From Corinectria fuckeliana (taxonomy: Eukaryota; Ascomycota; Sordariomycetes; Hypocreales; Nectriaceae), in contig WPDH01000202.1 of assembly GCA_019137255.1 (NCBI GenBank), forward strand, positions 186,001 to 250,000: DNA of 64,000 nucleotides. The letters are read 5' to 3'. The translations under genes were made by a program, and so were the position numbers. This document shows positions 35,259-46,759 of the stretch, piece after piece. The notes under the pieces were generated by a model, which searched no databases, had not been told where the DNA came from, and was given only the letters and a program-made list of their open reading frames with translations. Every line of letters starts with the position of its first letter. Position 1 is the first letter of the stretch.

Positions 35259-37085
35259 CTAGATCTTGAAGCGAAATAGATATAGCAGCCCCAGTGACAT
35301 TAGAACCGGAATGGATGCGAGAGTTTGAGTTAGGTATCGCAGAAACTTGAACAAGGACGATTCAGCGCCAACAGCATGTGGCATGACCCGCCGAAGCATC
35401 GGCTTGTCGCAAGGCGAGTCTTTACTCTTAGTAGTCTCAATGACTCTGTTACTCTTCAAAACGAAGTGGGCTCCTCCTTGGCTGACCATGCCGCCGCTCA
35501 TGATACCGGAAGCGATGGCTTGTTGGGGGACCTTGGCCTTGGTGACTAAGAGGAACTCGCTGCCCTCCATCTCAACCACGCAGTTGTGCCACGGGGTGGG
35601 GATGTGCAGCAGGTCACGAGACGTCATGGGGATGCCATCCGGCGAGAGGCTCTCGACGGCGCGGACCATGCTGGGGTCGAACAGCTGGATGCCGAACTTG
35701 GGACCGGCGTTGTTGTGGCTGTGATTATTAGTTACAGTCAAGGAGATACGGTGAGTAAGTGTTGGGTACGTACGCATGGATAGATAGGCGGACGTAGTTG
35801 GGGAAGAGAATCTCGACGAGATTTGAATATGCTTGGTTGCGCTGTTTAATGCTGGTTAGACACTTGCTCGGAAATGTTAGGAAACGTTGCTTACCATGAT
35901 CATCTCGAAGGCAACCTTGGTCGACAGCTTCTTGCGCTGCGACTTGCTCATCTCCTGGGTAAAATGATGCATCTCCAGGTCCTCCAGCATGAAGCGGGAG
36001 AATCCACGGTAGAGGGCAAGAAGCGACTCGTCCTGGGACTTGATCCTTTCTCTCGCTGTCGACTCGCGAGGCTGGCAACCGGCCATCAGGATCTGCCGGC
36101 ACATCTCGGCCTCGTGGGTGACTTGCGTCTCAACGTGGTGGCTGATGCTGGGGATACTGAGATGGGCAGCGAGCTCGGTCTGGGACTTTGCGTCGGCGAG
36201 CTCAAAGAGGTCGACTAGGGAGCGGAAGTCGACGCGGTCGAGACGGCCTCGGCGGATGCCAATGTTGTGGTTCATCTCCTTCAGCTGCTCGCCGTATGAG
36301 TCGACATCAGTATCATCAACGCCAACTGTGAATGGTTAATACAAGAATCTAAAGGGAGATGGATGGGCAAACATACTGCAGTCGCTGAAGACGTGTCCGT
36401 CGCTGATGACCCAAAGCTTGGCTCCTGGCTCGTAAATCTCCTCAACAGCTTCGACAAAGCTGTGCAGACGCCCAAGAGCAAGCTCCTCTCCGCGGTCGGG
36501 GCTCTTTCCAGTGACCTTGTTGGTGTTGGTCGACTTGCAAGGAAAGGCAGGCAGGCAGAGCTGGATCTGAGCTCCTTGGGAAGTAAAGTGCCGAACACGC
36601 TCCTCAAAAACGGCGCGTCCACAAACCTCCCACTTGTCTTCAGCGCCCTGGTATCGTAGATATGTGTCGAACAGAGAAACAATCATGTCGGTCGCATCTA
36701 GCAGTGGGCTCGGAGTTGCAGCCGCAGTCGGGTCGTAGAGGGCAAAATCAATCTGGTCAAGCACCAGCTGGACGAAGAACCGCTCAAACTGCGCACCGAC
36801 GCCATCGTCGTTGTTCTCAGCGCTGAGTAGAATGCCCTTTGCACCGCCGCCCTGAAGCCGGTGCTGCTGGTACAGCCTAAGGCCCCGGACTGGCTCGTTG
36901 ATGTCGACGGAAAAAGTGTGCTCAGTGTCTTGCGTAACAGAAAGGTGCGGCTTGATGAGCTCCCAATTATCCCGTAGCATTTGCTTCCTTGGGCCGTTGC
37001 AGAAGAGCAGACTTCCTTGCCCGTCGTGAACAAAGGAGGCCTGGAAGCGGTGAAAGACGGAGACACCGGCATTTGAAACCTCCAT
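35259..37085 (-). CDS. isocyanide synthase, DIT1/PvcA family
   Basis: This family converts the amino group of an amino acid to an isocyanide. Yeast DIT1 feeds dityrosine wall synthesis, and mould homologues make xanthocillin-type and copper-linked metabolites. The signature LCLPAFPCKSTNTNK (176-190) runs into PDRGEELALGRLHSF and LWVISDGHVFSDC (224-236), then IGVDDTDVDSYG and the distal MRNQAYSNLVEILFPNYVRL with AHNNAGPKFGIQL. Four exons are inferred: 37085..36377, 36325..35895, 35841..35774 and 35718..35259, with 51-, 53- and 55-nt introns, giving 555 residues. There is no dioxygenase or transferase fusion. Oddly, the last residues (TLASIPVLMSLGLLYLFRF) form a membrane-helix-like tail, suggesting tail anchoring. 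It lies in a block with a P450 and an MFS exporter; the substrate amino acid cannot be told from the sequence. Confidence 0.92.
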
Positions 37086-38454
37086 GGTGGATGTGGATGT
37101 GGAGTGGATGTATTGGGGCTTCGTGGGACGAGGGACTGTGCTAAACACTAGAGGCTAGAATGGAAGTGGAGGTGAAGATGATGTTGGTGTGTGTGTGTAC
37201 TGTGTACGAAGGATGAATTGAGTGGAAAGAAGCAGGAAATTAGGTCTAGGGGATGTTGAAAAGAGAAGTGAATCAGGAAGCGATGGCTGCGGGTCAATGA
37301 GGGAGTTTGAGTGCGTTGTGATTGAGTGTTGAGGAGGATAGAATGGCCCCAGCCGTATGGTCTCGTCTCAAGCTTATATGAATATATAAATAAGGCTGCT
37401 CGCATCCCAACGCGTTGGACACGGGAATTACTATTTCGGCCTTGCTCAGCAAACACAGCCCAGCCAAGTCCGAGGGCACAAGCACGCAGCCGAGGGGGAT
37501 GGTACGCCTGAGGGTGGGAGTCAGACGCCATCCTCCACGCTGGCAAGTCTACTTATCTACCGAGAGAAGCTCCAAAGAAGAACCCTCCTTTTCCAGGGAC
37601 TGAGCCTTGCACGGCTACAGCATCAGCACACCGTAACCACCTTTGACTTGGATGTGGGCAGGACAAGCAAGGCTGGGGTGCAGATTCGCGAGTTCCTCGT
37701 GTTGGCCGCTTCCCCCGGGGTGAGCCCTGTTTGAGATAATAATAACGGTCTTGGGAACCATGTCACTGGAGTCTTGGCGTGGGCGTGGGCGTGGGCGTTG
37801 GGCTGTGGGATGGCCGTGAGGAGCTATTTTGGCATCCCTGCGCCAGCGTTTACTTATGCGGGCGTTCATGGAGTACAGCTGGGATCGTGCTAAATATGGG
37901 GTTTCCAGGCGGGCTGGGCCGGGCTACTCGAGGTTCACGACAGCGAGGCCGGGCGAGGAAGATCCTAGTCAAAGCTCCATGCAACACGTGAGATTAGGCT
38001 TCTGCAAAGTCGACTGAGGCTCTTTGCCGGGTTTGTCACTCCACGCTTGGTTACGGCTGGGTGGTCAGATGATGGCTCTGTATTCGTCTGGAAGGCCAAT
38101 GTGGAAGGTGGCCCTCCAGGATCTGACTTGCTGACACCGCATACACCTTGTTTCCCGGAGATATCTCTAAATTACGCATGTGACCCTGTCTGACACCGTT
38201 CTATTTACACTACTGTACAAGCATAACTTGCAGCCCTTAGCCACGGATGTACCGTTCAAGCATCATCCCTACTCCTGTCCACCACACGGCCTCTCCACGA
38301 TGACACGGCAAAGCAAAAACACCTCCTCTAATTCGAGAGCCACCTGCACCGACGCTGACTACCCGCAGCATCATCTCACTCATGGCCGTCGCTCCGGTCG
38401 GCGAAGACGAGCCTCAACGCGCGGGGGTACAGCGGACCAGCCTGCACAAGCCGG
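37086..38454. other. promoter of the isocyanide synthase gene and spacer
   Basis: 1.37 kb between the synthase (whose promoter lies here) and the 3' end of the P450 gene on the same strand. The first 250 bp contain CT-rich tracts on the coding strand, common in fungal promoters. No gene is recognised. Three CGTGGG units in tandem occur at 37778-37795. Confidence 0.5.
37778..37795. repeat. three tandem CGTGGG units
   Basis: A GC-rich hexamer is repeated three times without error in the spacer between the synthase and P450 genes. Confidence 0.7.
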
Positions 38455-40089
38455 TTAGCAAAACACCAAGGACCCAGGGACCACACAAAGCAATCCCAGC
38501 ATCCGCAAACATACCGGCGTCTTCCGGTCCACCCACGTCGGATCCAGGGACCAGCGAAAGGCCTCCACCAGCGCAACCAGCGTCGCCCGCAGCTGCAGCA
38601 TGGCGAACCTCCCCCCCAGACACGCCCTGCGGCCGCCGTGGAACGAGATGAACTCGCCGCGGGCCCGCCGCCTCCGATAGTGCGTCTGGATCTCGTCGGC
38701 CGACGTGCCCCACCGCTCCGGGCGGAAGTCGTCGGCCGTCGCCCCCCACGCCTCGGGGTCGCGGTTGGTCGAGTAGCAGTTATAGCCGAGATACGTGCCC
38801 GCGGGGATGAGCATCTCGCCGCCCAGCAGCGCATCTCGGCTTGCGCGCCGGTTGATGAGCTGGCCGATGGGCGGGAAGAGGCGCAGGCTCTCGTAGATGA
38901 CGGATGTGAGGTAGGGCATGTCCTGGAGGTTCGACCGGTCGGAGCCTTTGGACAGAATTTCCTGGTGGATTGAAGCTTGCGCGGCCTGTACTTGGGTCAG
39001 CGGCATGAAAACACAAGTAATGGATGTTGGTGACGTCTGCCATGCGTGCATGAAACCTACAGGGTACTTTGCCAGCAGATAGAGCGTCGAAGTCATCGCC
39101 AGCTGCGGGTTCTCTTGGCCGGCCACAAACGTCACCGTCAAGTTATCGAGGAGCTGCTGCTCCGTCCAGACCCCCGCCTGCGCAGCATCCAGCATACGGC
39201 GGCCCAGTCCGTCTCCGTGCTGTGGTTCTTTCTCGTGGCTTTCCACCAGCGCACGTCTGAGCTCCGTTTTGAACTTGCTCACGGCCTCGCGGGCTTTGGT
39301 CCGACTGGGGAACGGGAAGCGATCCAGGACGGGGAAGTTCATGAAGATGGGCTTGAATATCTCCGCCTTGACGGCGGTTTGCAGGACGCTGATTGGGGCC
39401 GAGGCTGAGTCGAGGGACTGGGTGAGGCGGTTAGAAAGGACGGAATCGCATGCAAGGCGTGTTGATGATACGCTTACGTGCAGCCTCGTTTGTAAAATCC
39501 CCTCGGAACAGTTCGCAACAGAGTACCGCTGCAGGAAGCCTTGCACTGCGACGCCCTTGTCGCCGGCCGTGTTCTGCGCGTCGCGTAGCAGCCGGCATAG
39601 CCTGAGTGCATTGTTGGTGATGATGTCTGCGTCAAAGGCTCTCTGCAGACCAGGCTTGACGACGGATTGGTAGTTCTTCCAAGTAGAACCGTGGCTGGAG
39701 ATGATGTTGTCGCCTAGAAACTCTGCCAAGACACTGTGCGGAATCTTCTTCTGATTCCCGCTCTTCTCGTACAAGTCCTCGTCCTTGAAGATGTCAACCA
39801 TGTAAGACGGCCGATGGACGAGGACGTTCCACTGCGCGCCGAAAAACAGCTTCACAGCTCCGTGTTTGCGGAGCGGCTTGTCGACGTATTTCCGAAACAT
39901 GTCGGACTGGTCGACGTCTTTGAAGAAGGGGATCAGCGCGACCCAGAAGGGGATGGCAGGGATGTTCTGCGGGTGCTTGGGGGGCAGCAGGAAGTAGTAG
40001 TAGGCCAAGAGGATGAGCGAAGCCCCGAGTAGGGAGAGTTCAAGAAGGAGGAAAGCCATTGTGCGCGTGTGAAACGTGGCGTCTGCCAT
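38455..40089 (-). CDS. cytochrome P450, DIT2/CYP56-like
   Basis: A membrane-bound P450 predicted to oxidise the isocyanide-synthase product, as DIT2 couples formyl-tyrosines in yeast. Two introns of 60 nt (39477..39418, GTAAGC donor, TCTAACC branch, CAG) and 75 nt (39060..38986, GTAGGT donor, GCTGACC branch, CAG) are both divisible by three and stop-free, so unspliced DNA reads through. Removing them restores the expected helix continuity (KYP joined to AAQASIHQEIL) and gives 499 residues, the normal P450 size. Seen are an N-terminal anchor (AFLLLELSLLGASLILLAYY), an I-helix FVAGQENPQ (E-N rather than D-T, as in CYP56-like enzymes), ExxR in YESLRLFPP and the heme loop FHGGRRACLGG with Cys445. 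An alternative start at 40059 would drop ten residues. Confidence 0.9.
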   Translation of the reverse strand: MADATFHTRTMAFLLLELSLLGASLILLAYYYFLLPPKHPQNIPAIPFWVALIPFFKDVDQSDMFRKYVDKPLRKHGAVKLFFGAQWNVLVHRPSYMVDIFKDEDLYEKSGNQKKIPHSVLAEFLGDNIISSHGSTWKNYQSVVKPGLQRAFDADIITNNALRLCRLLRDAQNTAGDKGVAVQGFLQRYSVANCSEGILQTRLHVSVSSTRLACDSVLSNRLTQSLDSASAPISVLQTAVKAEIFKPIFMNFPVLDRFPFPSRTKAREAVSKFKTELRRALVESHEKEPQHGDGLGRRMLDAAQAGVWTEQQLLDNLTVTFVAGQENPQLAMTSTLYLLAKYPVGFMHAWQTSPTSITCVFMPLTQVQAAQASIHQEILSKGSDRSNLQDMPYLTSVIYESLRLFPPIGQLINRRASRDALLGGEMLIPAGTYLGYNCYSTNRDPEAWGATADDFRPERWGTSADEIQTHYRRRRARGEFISFHGGRRACLGGRFAMLQLRATLVALVEAFRWSLDPTWVDRKTPVCLRMLGLLCVVPGSLVFC

Positions 40090-40801
40090 GGATGCTGATA
40101 TGCGGGACAGTGTTGAGTTATATGACTACAGATATGGAAGCCATGGGCCCAGGTAGATAGTCAGTGGTCCTGGGGAGACAGCTCTCAAAGTGAAGGCCTG
40201 GATTCGTTTTGGACATCTCTGCCTCGCACTCGACAAACATCAAAGCACGGCCACACTGCCGCATCCCACTTGTGTGTCGTCGTCCAAAATAGCCCCCGAG
40301 CAAAGCCCGGCGGGTGTCACGACGGGCAGCCACACAGACGCCAGGGCCAGCCGCACAACCCACCGCAAGCAAGTACCAACCGACAAGGCTTGAGCCTGGC
40401 CATGTCATGCGCTTACTCCGTCTCGCTTAACCTCATGGAACGTGAATGTCAGATGGGCCTTGAGGATGCGGCCCCGGTTGCGCCGCCCAACGGAGCCATC
40501 TCCACAGCCCGCCGCTTACATGTCTTGGCAATGAGAGCCAGGAGCTTTCTCGCACTGCCGCCCACAGCTTGGACTATTCTGCCGGGGATTTGCTGAGGGC
40601 CATGTAGTTAAAGTCGCATTGCTGCTAGCACTTTGCACCCGCCTCGTACTAGGAGGGTTGCTTAAATGGAACGCTGAAGAGCACATGTTCGTCTCCATTT
40701 ACGCCCCTTGCCCGTTCTGCTCTGCAAACGGTCCGTAGACCCCTTTGTCGGGCATCTTTTTTTCTCATCCTTGACAACCCTCCTTCTCTTACCCGCCCAC
40801 G
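40090..40801. promoter_or_regulatory. bidirectional promoter of P450 and MFS genes
   Basis: 712 bp separate the divergent starts of the P450 (minus) and the exporter (plus), so both promoters must lie here, suggesting co-expression. I could not identify a specific regulator site. Confidence 0.45.
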
Positions 40802-42615
40802 ATGCATTCCAGATCTTCCACCCACATCCCGCCCGACTCAGCAACATCCGCAAGACTACTCCTCGACAGCGACATCACCCTTCCCACTCCGACCTGGAAC
40901 CGCTCGCACCAATGCGCTCCCGTTCCGCGGCAGGATGCAGACATCGAGAAGAAGGCGCCCGCCAGCTACACGGCTTTCTCGCCTTGGCGGCGGCGCTTCA
41001 TCCTCACCGTCGCGACCATCGCCGGGCTGTTTGGGCCGTTGGCGGGGAACATCTACTTGCCTGCGCTGCCGATCCTCGAGGATGCGTTTGACGCGAGCGC
41101 TGTCATGATCAATGTTACCGTGTCGGTGTTTATGCTCACCTTCGCTGTTGGTGTAAGTCTTGATACGCAACACACACCAAGACGTGCTGGGCTAACATGA
41201 ACAGCCACTCTTCTGGTCAAGCTTCGCGGACTGGAAAGGTCGCAGACCACTGTACATCATCTCCATTGCGATTTACATCGTTGCCAACATCCTGCTGGCC
41301 GCCGTGCCTGCGAACTACGGCGCCCTCTTATTCTTGCGCATCGTGCAGGCCTTTGGCTCTGCCGCCGTGGTGTCAATGGGCGCAGGAACCGTGGCAGACG
41401 TATGAGTCTCCCACCCTTGTAACATGTCTCTCGTGGTGCTAACGGAACTGACAGGTCACTGAGCCCAAGAAGAGGGCTTTCGCCATGTCCATATTCCTCA
41501 TGGGGCCCCAGCTTGGCCCGGTTCTCGGCCCCGTGTTTGGAGGCGCCATCGGCAGCGCGTCGTGGAGGTGGATTTTCGGGTTTCTCGGTATGCCAACTGC
41601 TTCGCGGGCGTCAGTCAACCACACTACTTACACACATTGTAGCGATTGCCGGCTTCGTCCTCTGGGTCATCATCGTCTTCACGCTCCCCGAGACGCTCCG
41701 TGCACGAGTAGGCAACGGACATGTGTACTCAGACACAAATATCCTCATATTCCCGCCCAGACTCTCCTCTCCTCTAGCCCCCGAGTCCGACAGAGGCCCT
41801 GCACCGCCCAAGCCAACCCTTCTCGGATACTGGCGTATGTTTACCTACCCCCCAATTGGCATCGTCAGCTTCAACACGGCGATGCTCTACTCGACGTACT
41901 TTGCCATTGCCGTGCAGCTGCCCACCGAACTCACTCAACGGTACCACTGGTCGACAGCTTCCACCGGCGCCGGCTTCCTCGCTGTGGGCATCGCCATGAT
42001 TGTTGGCAGTATGGCCGGCGGTCGTTTCTCAGACTGGAGACGAGCTGCTGCCGTGAAGGCATCCCCAGATGGCACGGTTGAGCCCGAGAACCGCCTGGCG
42101 GACCAGATATGGGGAGTCGTCATGTGCGCTACGGGCTGTTGCATGTACGGGTGGTTCGTGGAAAAGACGTACCACCCTGCTTCAGTGATTGTAGCGACAT
42201 TTCTCAGTAAGCCACTCTGGTGGAGGCACAACGAGGATGTTAAACTGACCGGCACCGTAGCTGGCTTCGGCATGAACTGGGTGTTTGTTTCCACCACGGC
42301 CTTCCTAACCGAGTGCATGGCCCAGCAAGCCGCCGGCGCTTTTGCGCTGGGCAACTTGCTGCGCAATCCCGCAGCCGCAGTGGCGGCGCTGGTGATTGCG
42401 CCGCTCGTGAACAAGATGGGAGCCGGGTGGTGCTTCACCGGGCTGGCGATGCTGGACCTCGGGCTTGTCGGGTCCGCTGTTATCAGTAAGTGTGATGGCC
42501 ATCTCGATTTATTTGCTGTTCTAATCGCCCCTTCTCTGCAGTCTTGCGAGTCAAGTCGCCTGCGTGGAGAGCCCAGCGCAAGGCCAAGATGGCGGTTGCT
42601 CGCCCGAAGCCTTGA
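40802..42615 (+). CDS. MFS exporter, DHA1 type (DTR1/Qdr-like)
   Basis: A 12-TM proton antiporter of the drug:H+ antiporter-1 family. The closest layout is that of Qdr/DTR1 transporters; DTR1 exports dityrosine precursors in yeast. Six exons are inferred: 40802..41152, 41205..41399, 41455..41587, 41643..42206, 42261..42485 and 42542..42615. All introns are 52-56 nt with GT-AG ends, and the protein has 513 residues. The first helix region GPLAGNIYLPALPILEDAF, the FADWKGRRPLYI loop (motif A), GPQLGPVLGPVFGG (motif C) and FGMNWVFVSTTAFLTE are visible. The fourth intron (54 nt) is in frame, so readthrough can mislead. It is divergent from the P450 gene and is presumably the exporter of the cluster product. 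The final residues KAKMAVARPKP form a short basic tail. Confidence 0.9.
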
Positions 42616-42903
42616 GACTGGTAGGGCAGACGATAGGATGTCAAGTATATAAAACGTGGAAGTATCAGACGCGACCGAAGCACAGGAGTTTTGCATCCTG
42701 GGTACCTCCGGTAGTACTTGAGCGTTGACAAGCTACAAGAGACAGACATGGTCACTTCTGTGGAAATAGTTGGTTACCAAATGGAGCTTCCTCCAGCCAG
42801 GGTCCGCATACAATACTGCACCCTTTTATCGGCCTCCCATCTATCACGACAGGCAATTCCTAGGTGAACAGTTCAAGTCATCAATTATAAAACTACAAAT
42901 ACA

Positions 42904-44039
42904 CTATCTTCCCCGGGATATCTGGTGAATAGCGCTCTCGTAAAGCTGGTCCGTACTCCGGTCATCCCTGAGATCCAACGCATAGCTCTCCACGTCTATC
43001 CTCGTCGTCACTCTAATGTCTTCGTGGTCGCCCTCTTGATGCCTCAATCCCACTGACGTCCTCGCAACCACAGCGCCGACCCTGCCGTCCTCGACGTGAT
43101 GCGCTCCGGGCTTCGTCGTGGACAGCACTCTCCTGTTGGCTTGGCTGCGTGACGGGTCGACGAATTCGTCCGTGTTGAAGTTCGATAGCGACCCTGAGGG
43201 ATTGTTTCCGCGCTGCTGCACGAATTTGACAAGCTCGCCCAGGACTGCGAATTCGAGCTTGAGCTTGACCGAGTAGATGACCACCTTCACCCCTTGCTGC
43301 CACGTAAAGTACCCCTTGTATTCGATGGCGAGAAGGGCAATGTCCATGCCGACGATGAGGACGTTGATGGCGCAGAGATGCCACATGAAGCGTCGCTTGC
43401 TCCCCAGCGAAGTCTGCAGGATGTCGATCGTCTTCCATATGTAAAGCCCCGAGATGATGAGCTCCTGCAGGCAGAAGCACGTCATCTGCACCCTCTCCAT
43501 GACGTTGTACGCAGCCTGGAAGTGATGCTGGCTCCGGCCCGATGCGTAGACGGACCCGTAGTCTACAATGGTGATGGAGATGTGCCACGTGACGCCGTTG
43601 AGGATGATCATCCACAGGACGGCGCGCAGGATGTTGAGATCGTTGAGGACGAGGTGCAGCCGCGAATAGAGGACGACGGATTGGCCCGTGACCAAGAGGA
43701 CCCAGCCGATGCCTTCGAGGGCGAGGGCGAGCCAGGGCCGGGTGAGCTCGAAGTAGTCTAGGATGCGCCCGACGCAGTAGGGTATCACGCCGAAGGTGGC
43801 GAGGGAGATGCTCCAGAAGTAGAGGCCATGACGTCGCTTAAAGGTCATGAAGATGAGGCCGAGGAGCTCAATGGCGTTGTACAGGGCCAAGGTAGAGCAG
43901 ACCTGGGCAAGTTGTCAGCGGGAGGGGGGCGGTTCAGCCATGGTGCAGGCGAAGGGGGAAAAAAGCCTACAATGACCATGACATTCTCCGGGGTGTAACG
44001 CCCCTTGGACGTATCGTCTTTGGAGGTTGGCAGTGGCAT
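42904..44039 (-). CDS. seven-TM integral membrane protein (DUF7703-like)
   Basis: Two exons (44039..43971 and 43902..42904, 68-nt intron with GTAGGC donor and CAG acceptor) give 355 residues starting MPLPTSKDDTSKGRYTPENV. About seven helices follow: VIVCSTLALYNAIELLGLIF, FWSISLATFGVIPYCVG, WLALALEGIGWVLLVTG, ILRAVLWMIILNGVTW, VQMTCFCLQELIISGLYIW, HLCAINVLIVGMDIALLAI and VVIYSVKLKLEFAVL. A charged cytosolic tail comes last. It resembles fungal rhodopsin-domain or DUF7703 proteins of unknown function. Its 3' end is 288 bp from the MFS exporter, convergent, so it may be a passenger of the isocyanide block or an unrelated neighbour. Confidence 0.8.
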
Positions 44040-45249
44040 TCTCGTTCAAGGCCGGAGGCACAGGCCCCCGAGTTCAGGCCAGCAAATGGCCGGTCGCGGT
44101 GACGGTGACGATGAGAGAGAGGCACGATCCGACGGGGAAGCATGGCGAGAGGGCGGAACTGGGACGGACGGATTTTCTGTGTTGCGCGACGGTGGGGCGA
44201 ACAGCACATAAAGAGGGCAAATGGCACCGGACAGGCTTTCTCACACGAGGAAGCAGGGCGAATCCAAGAGTGGGAGCACACTGGGACTTGAGGAATGAGG
44301 ACGGACTCCTGATATGTCCCGTGAGTCGTTAGCGTAGGCCCCGGGGCATGGGTCCGGGACTCGGATTCTGGGGAACGCGGGGGAGGAGACTCGAGACTCG
44401 AGAGAGCCAAACTTGCCGAGAAGACATGAATCGGCAGAAGGGGGGTCACGAGTCAGCTCGTCGAGGCCGCTCAACCGACCGCCCCCCTCAGCTCATTGGG
44501 CGTGGCCGGGACGCTCTAGATGCCATCTAGTTTAGCTCGCCCGGGTAGACCACGCCCAAAGCCCGGTGTAGGCCAGCTGAGGAATCAATCTCTGTCAAGC
44601 CGGCCTTTGCTTGGCTCATCAAACTAAAGACGCTTCTGGGCCATGGGTGCAAGCGAAGAGAGCAAATCGGGGCGCATCCACAACGCCATGGCGTAGAGCT
44701 AGGCAAAGCTATCTTGTGCCGGGGGTCGCCCCAGCGGCAAACGAGGCAAATGCGTATTCCTGGAACTTTGGGAGTCAGGCACGGTATGCTCGCATGGCAA
44801 TTGGATGTGGTTGTTCAGTATATCTGGCTGCCGGTTCTTCCCAGGGGCGCGTCGAGAGTTTGCGGCACCACCATATTAGCCAGGCACAGTTTCACGCCTT
44901 GTCAACGGTCCCCGTGGTGGTCACGGAGTTGTCGGTAATTTATTCGTACTGTAGGTAGGTACGTAGGTAAGTAAGTAGGTACATTGATGCCCGGCGGTGT
45001 GGCTACTCGCCCAATCGTCACGCCTTCAACACGATGGTGAGTCAGTCCACTATCTCGGCTTGTGTTGGCTGGGATTCTAGGCCCTTTTCTTCCTTTTGCC
45101 CGTCCACCCCAAGCGGTGCCATCGCGGCCAAGGAAAGGAGACGCAAATATCCATCATATCGCAAGCGCCTCGATACAACTAAGCCCTACCGTATGCTCGA
45201 CACCTTCTGGCGCAACGCTCTGGTGAGGATGCCGTAGTCTACTACGCAG
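44040..45249. other. intergenic, nothing recognised
   Basis: The promoter of the seven-TM gene and gene-poor DNA with no motif-bearing open frame. A GTAG-rich simple repeat lies at 44951-44981. Confidence 0.45.
44951..44981. repeat. imperfect GTAG/GTAA tetranucleotide repeat
   Basis: About eight imperfect tetranucleotide units of the GTAG, GTAC and GTAA type in a row. Confidence 0.75.
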
Positions 45250-45660
45250 TCTAAAAGGCGTTTTGACTGAACTGTTGGGCCTTCACCAGCGCCGCATTAT
45301 TACCTACTTCGACTTGCATATTCCGACTCCAGAAACCGAGCCACAATCGGAGATATTCGGTTACTTCGTACTCACCCGTGCCCCAATCAAGCGTGCCGGA
45401 TCGTCCCATGCAGGAACATCTCGCTGATCTACAGTAGTGGTGTAGCCAGGCGCAAGGGCCAGTGCCTGAGCCACCCACCAGCGTTGCCGAGCGTCCCGAG
45501 TTCACTATGGCGTCGTACGAGCAAGTCTTCGTCCACCGCAGGATCTTTCCGGTCACGACTCATTAAAACATGTAGCCACTAAGCCAGAGGTTAGCGCGAG
45601 AAAGTCGGTAAACTCGCCATCCTCCTTGAACTTTTCGGGCTGCCGTCTACTCTTAGCTAC
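45250..45660 (-). pseudogene. frameshifted coding remnant, unidentified
   Basis: On the minus strand three coding-like runs follow each other in different frames: DGEFTDFLALTSGLVATCF, then AQALALAPGYTTTVDQRDVP with AWDDPARL, then WGTGEYEVTEYLRLWLGF with NMQVEVGNNAALVKAQQF and a stop at 45251. They read as the C-terminal part of one soluble protein broken by indels. I do not recognise the family. Confidence 0.4.
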
Positions 45661-46759
45661 TCCAAGTTATGATAGCAATGAGAGCTACACACTAAGTAAA
45701 AGGATACCGGATTATTGCCTGCCTTGTCCTTTCTTTCGCAAAGTCACCAATTACGCTTCGACAACACCCCCGTGAAGTCGATGCTTCTCAGTATGCAAGT
45801 CAGCCTAGGTCAGATACAATCCTTGAAAGCGTCCTGCCAATGCTACGCCGGCCCTCATCGAACTGTGATAAATACAGCTGTGTCGCGCATGTACTAGCAG
45901 CTGCATGCATGCCGTCATCCAGCTCGCCAAAGTCAGAACCGAAGTCGGGTTTTCGTATATCGCAAGCTCGAACAGTGTCGGTGGCCATTTGACTCGGTCC
46001 ATCTGACTCGGGTCAAAAGGCGCTGCGCCTCAATCTAGATATTGGGTTTCGGAACTACGGAACCCCCAAACATCAACTTGTGCGTTTGCATCGTAAGACA
46101 TGCAGTTATTTGCTGTCTTAGAATAACGATCAGGATAATGTAAATGTGCACGCTTGTGACGGTCGGGTCTAACCTATTATATAAAGTTTGCTTAAAAACC
46201 CCTTTCTATACCTATATATATGTCTCTACACTTGAGAAGTAATTACATAACTCCACCCTTATTATTCTTTATTATGCATAGTTGTCTAGACTCTCTATGA
46301 GTGATAGATATTACTAAAGACCCAACTGTAGGAAGGACCAGGGGGTTGCCGATGTGGCGGGAGGACAGGGCGGGCGACAGCAATTGATAAGACCACGGCG
46401 AGGCTTCGATGCCTTCGGTGTGCCAGCGCCCGGAAACCCCCCTTGTCAGCGGCCCTCCTGCCCACCTATATGAAGGCAAGTAGCAAAATAGTGGTTTCCA
46501 TTCCGTCGCAAGTGTATCTACATATAATAAGGCTTTGGTGAAACCTGGTGAAGTATCTTGAAGGTAGTTGGTGATGTGAATTTGTGTCATCAATCTATTA
46601 TATTCATTTCTATCCTATCAAGTCACGTTTTCATTATTTGCAATAATTGAAGAAAGTCTATGTTTTCCTTAGAACAGATAGATGACAAGCAAGTATTTTC
46701 AAAAGTCGCCCAGTTTAAAGTCTTGCAAACTCTCCTCAGTATCATCCAAAATTAGCTGT
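45661..46759. other. gene-poor, AT-rich stretch
   Basis: Low-GC DNA with dense stops, especially 46080-46300 and 46580-46760, consistent with RIP-like decay. No gene is recognised. Confidence 0.45.
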
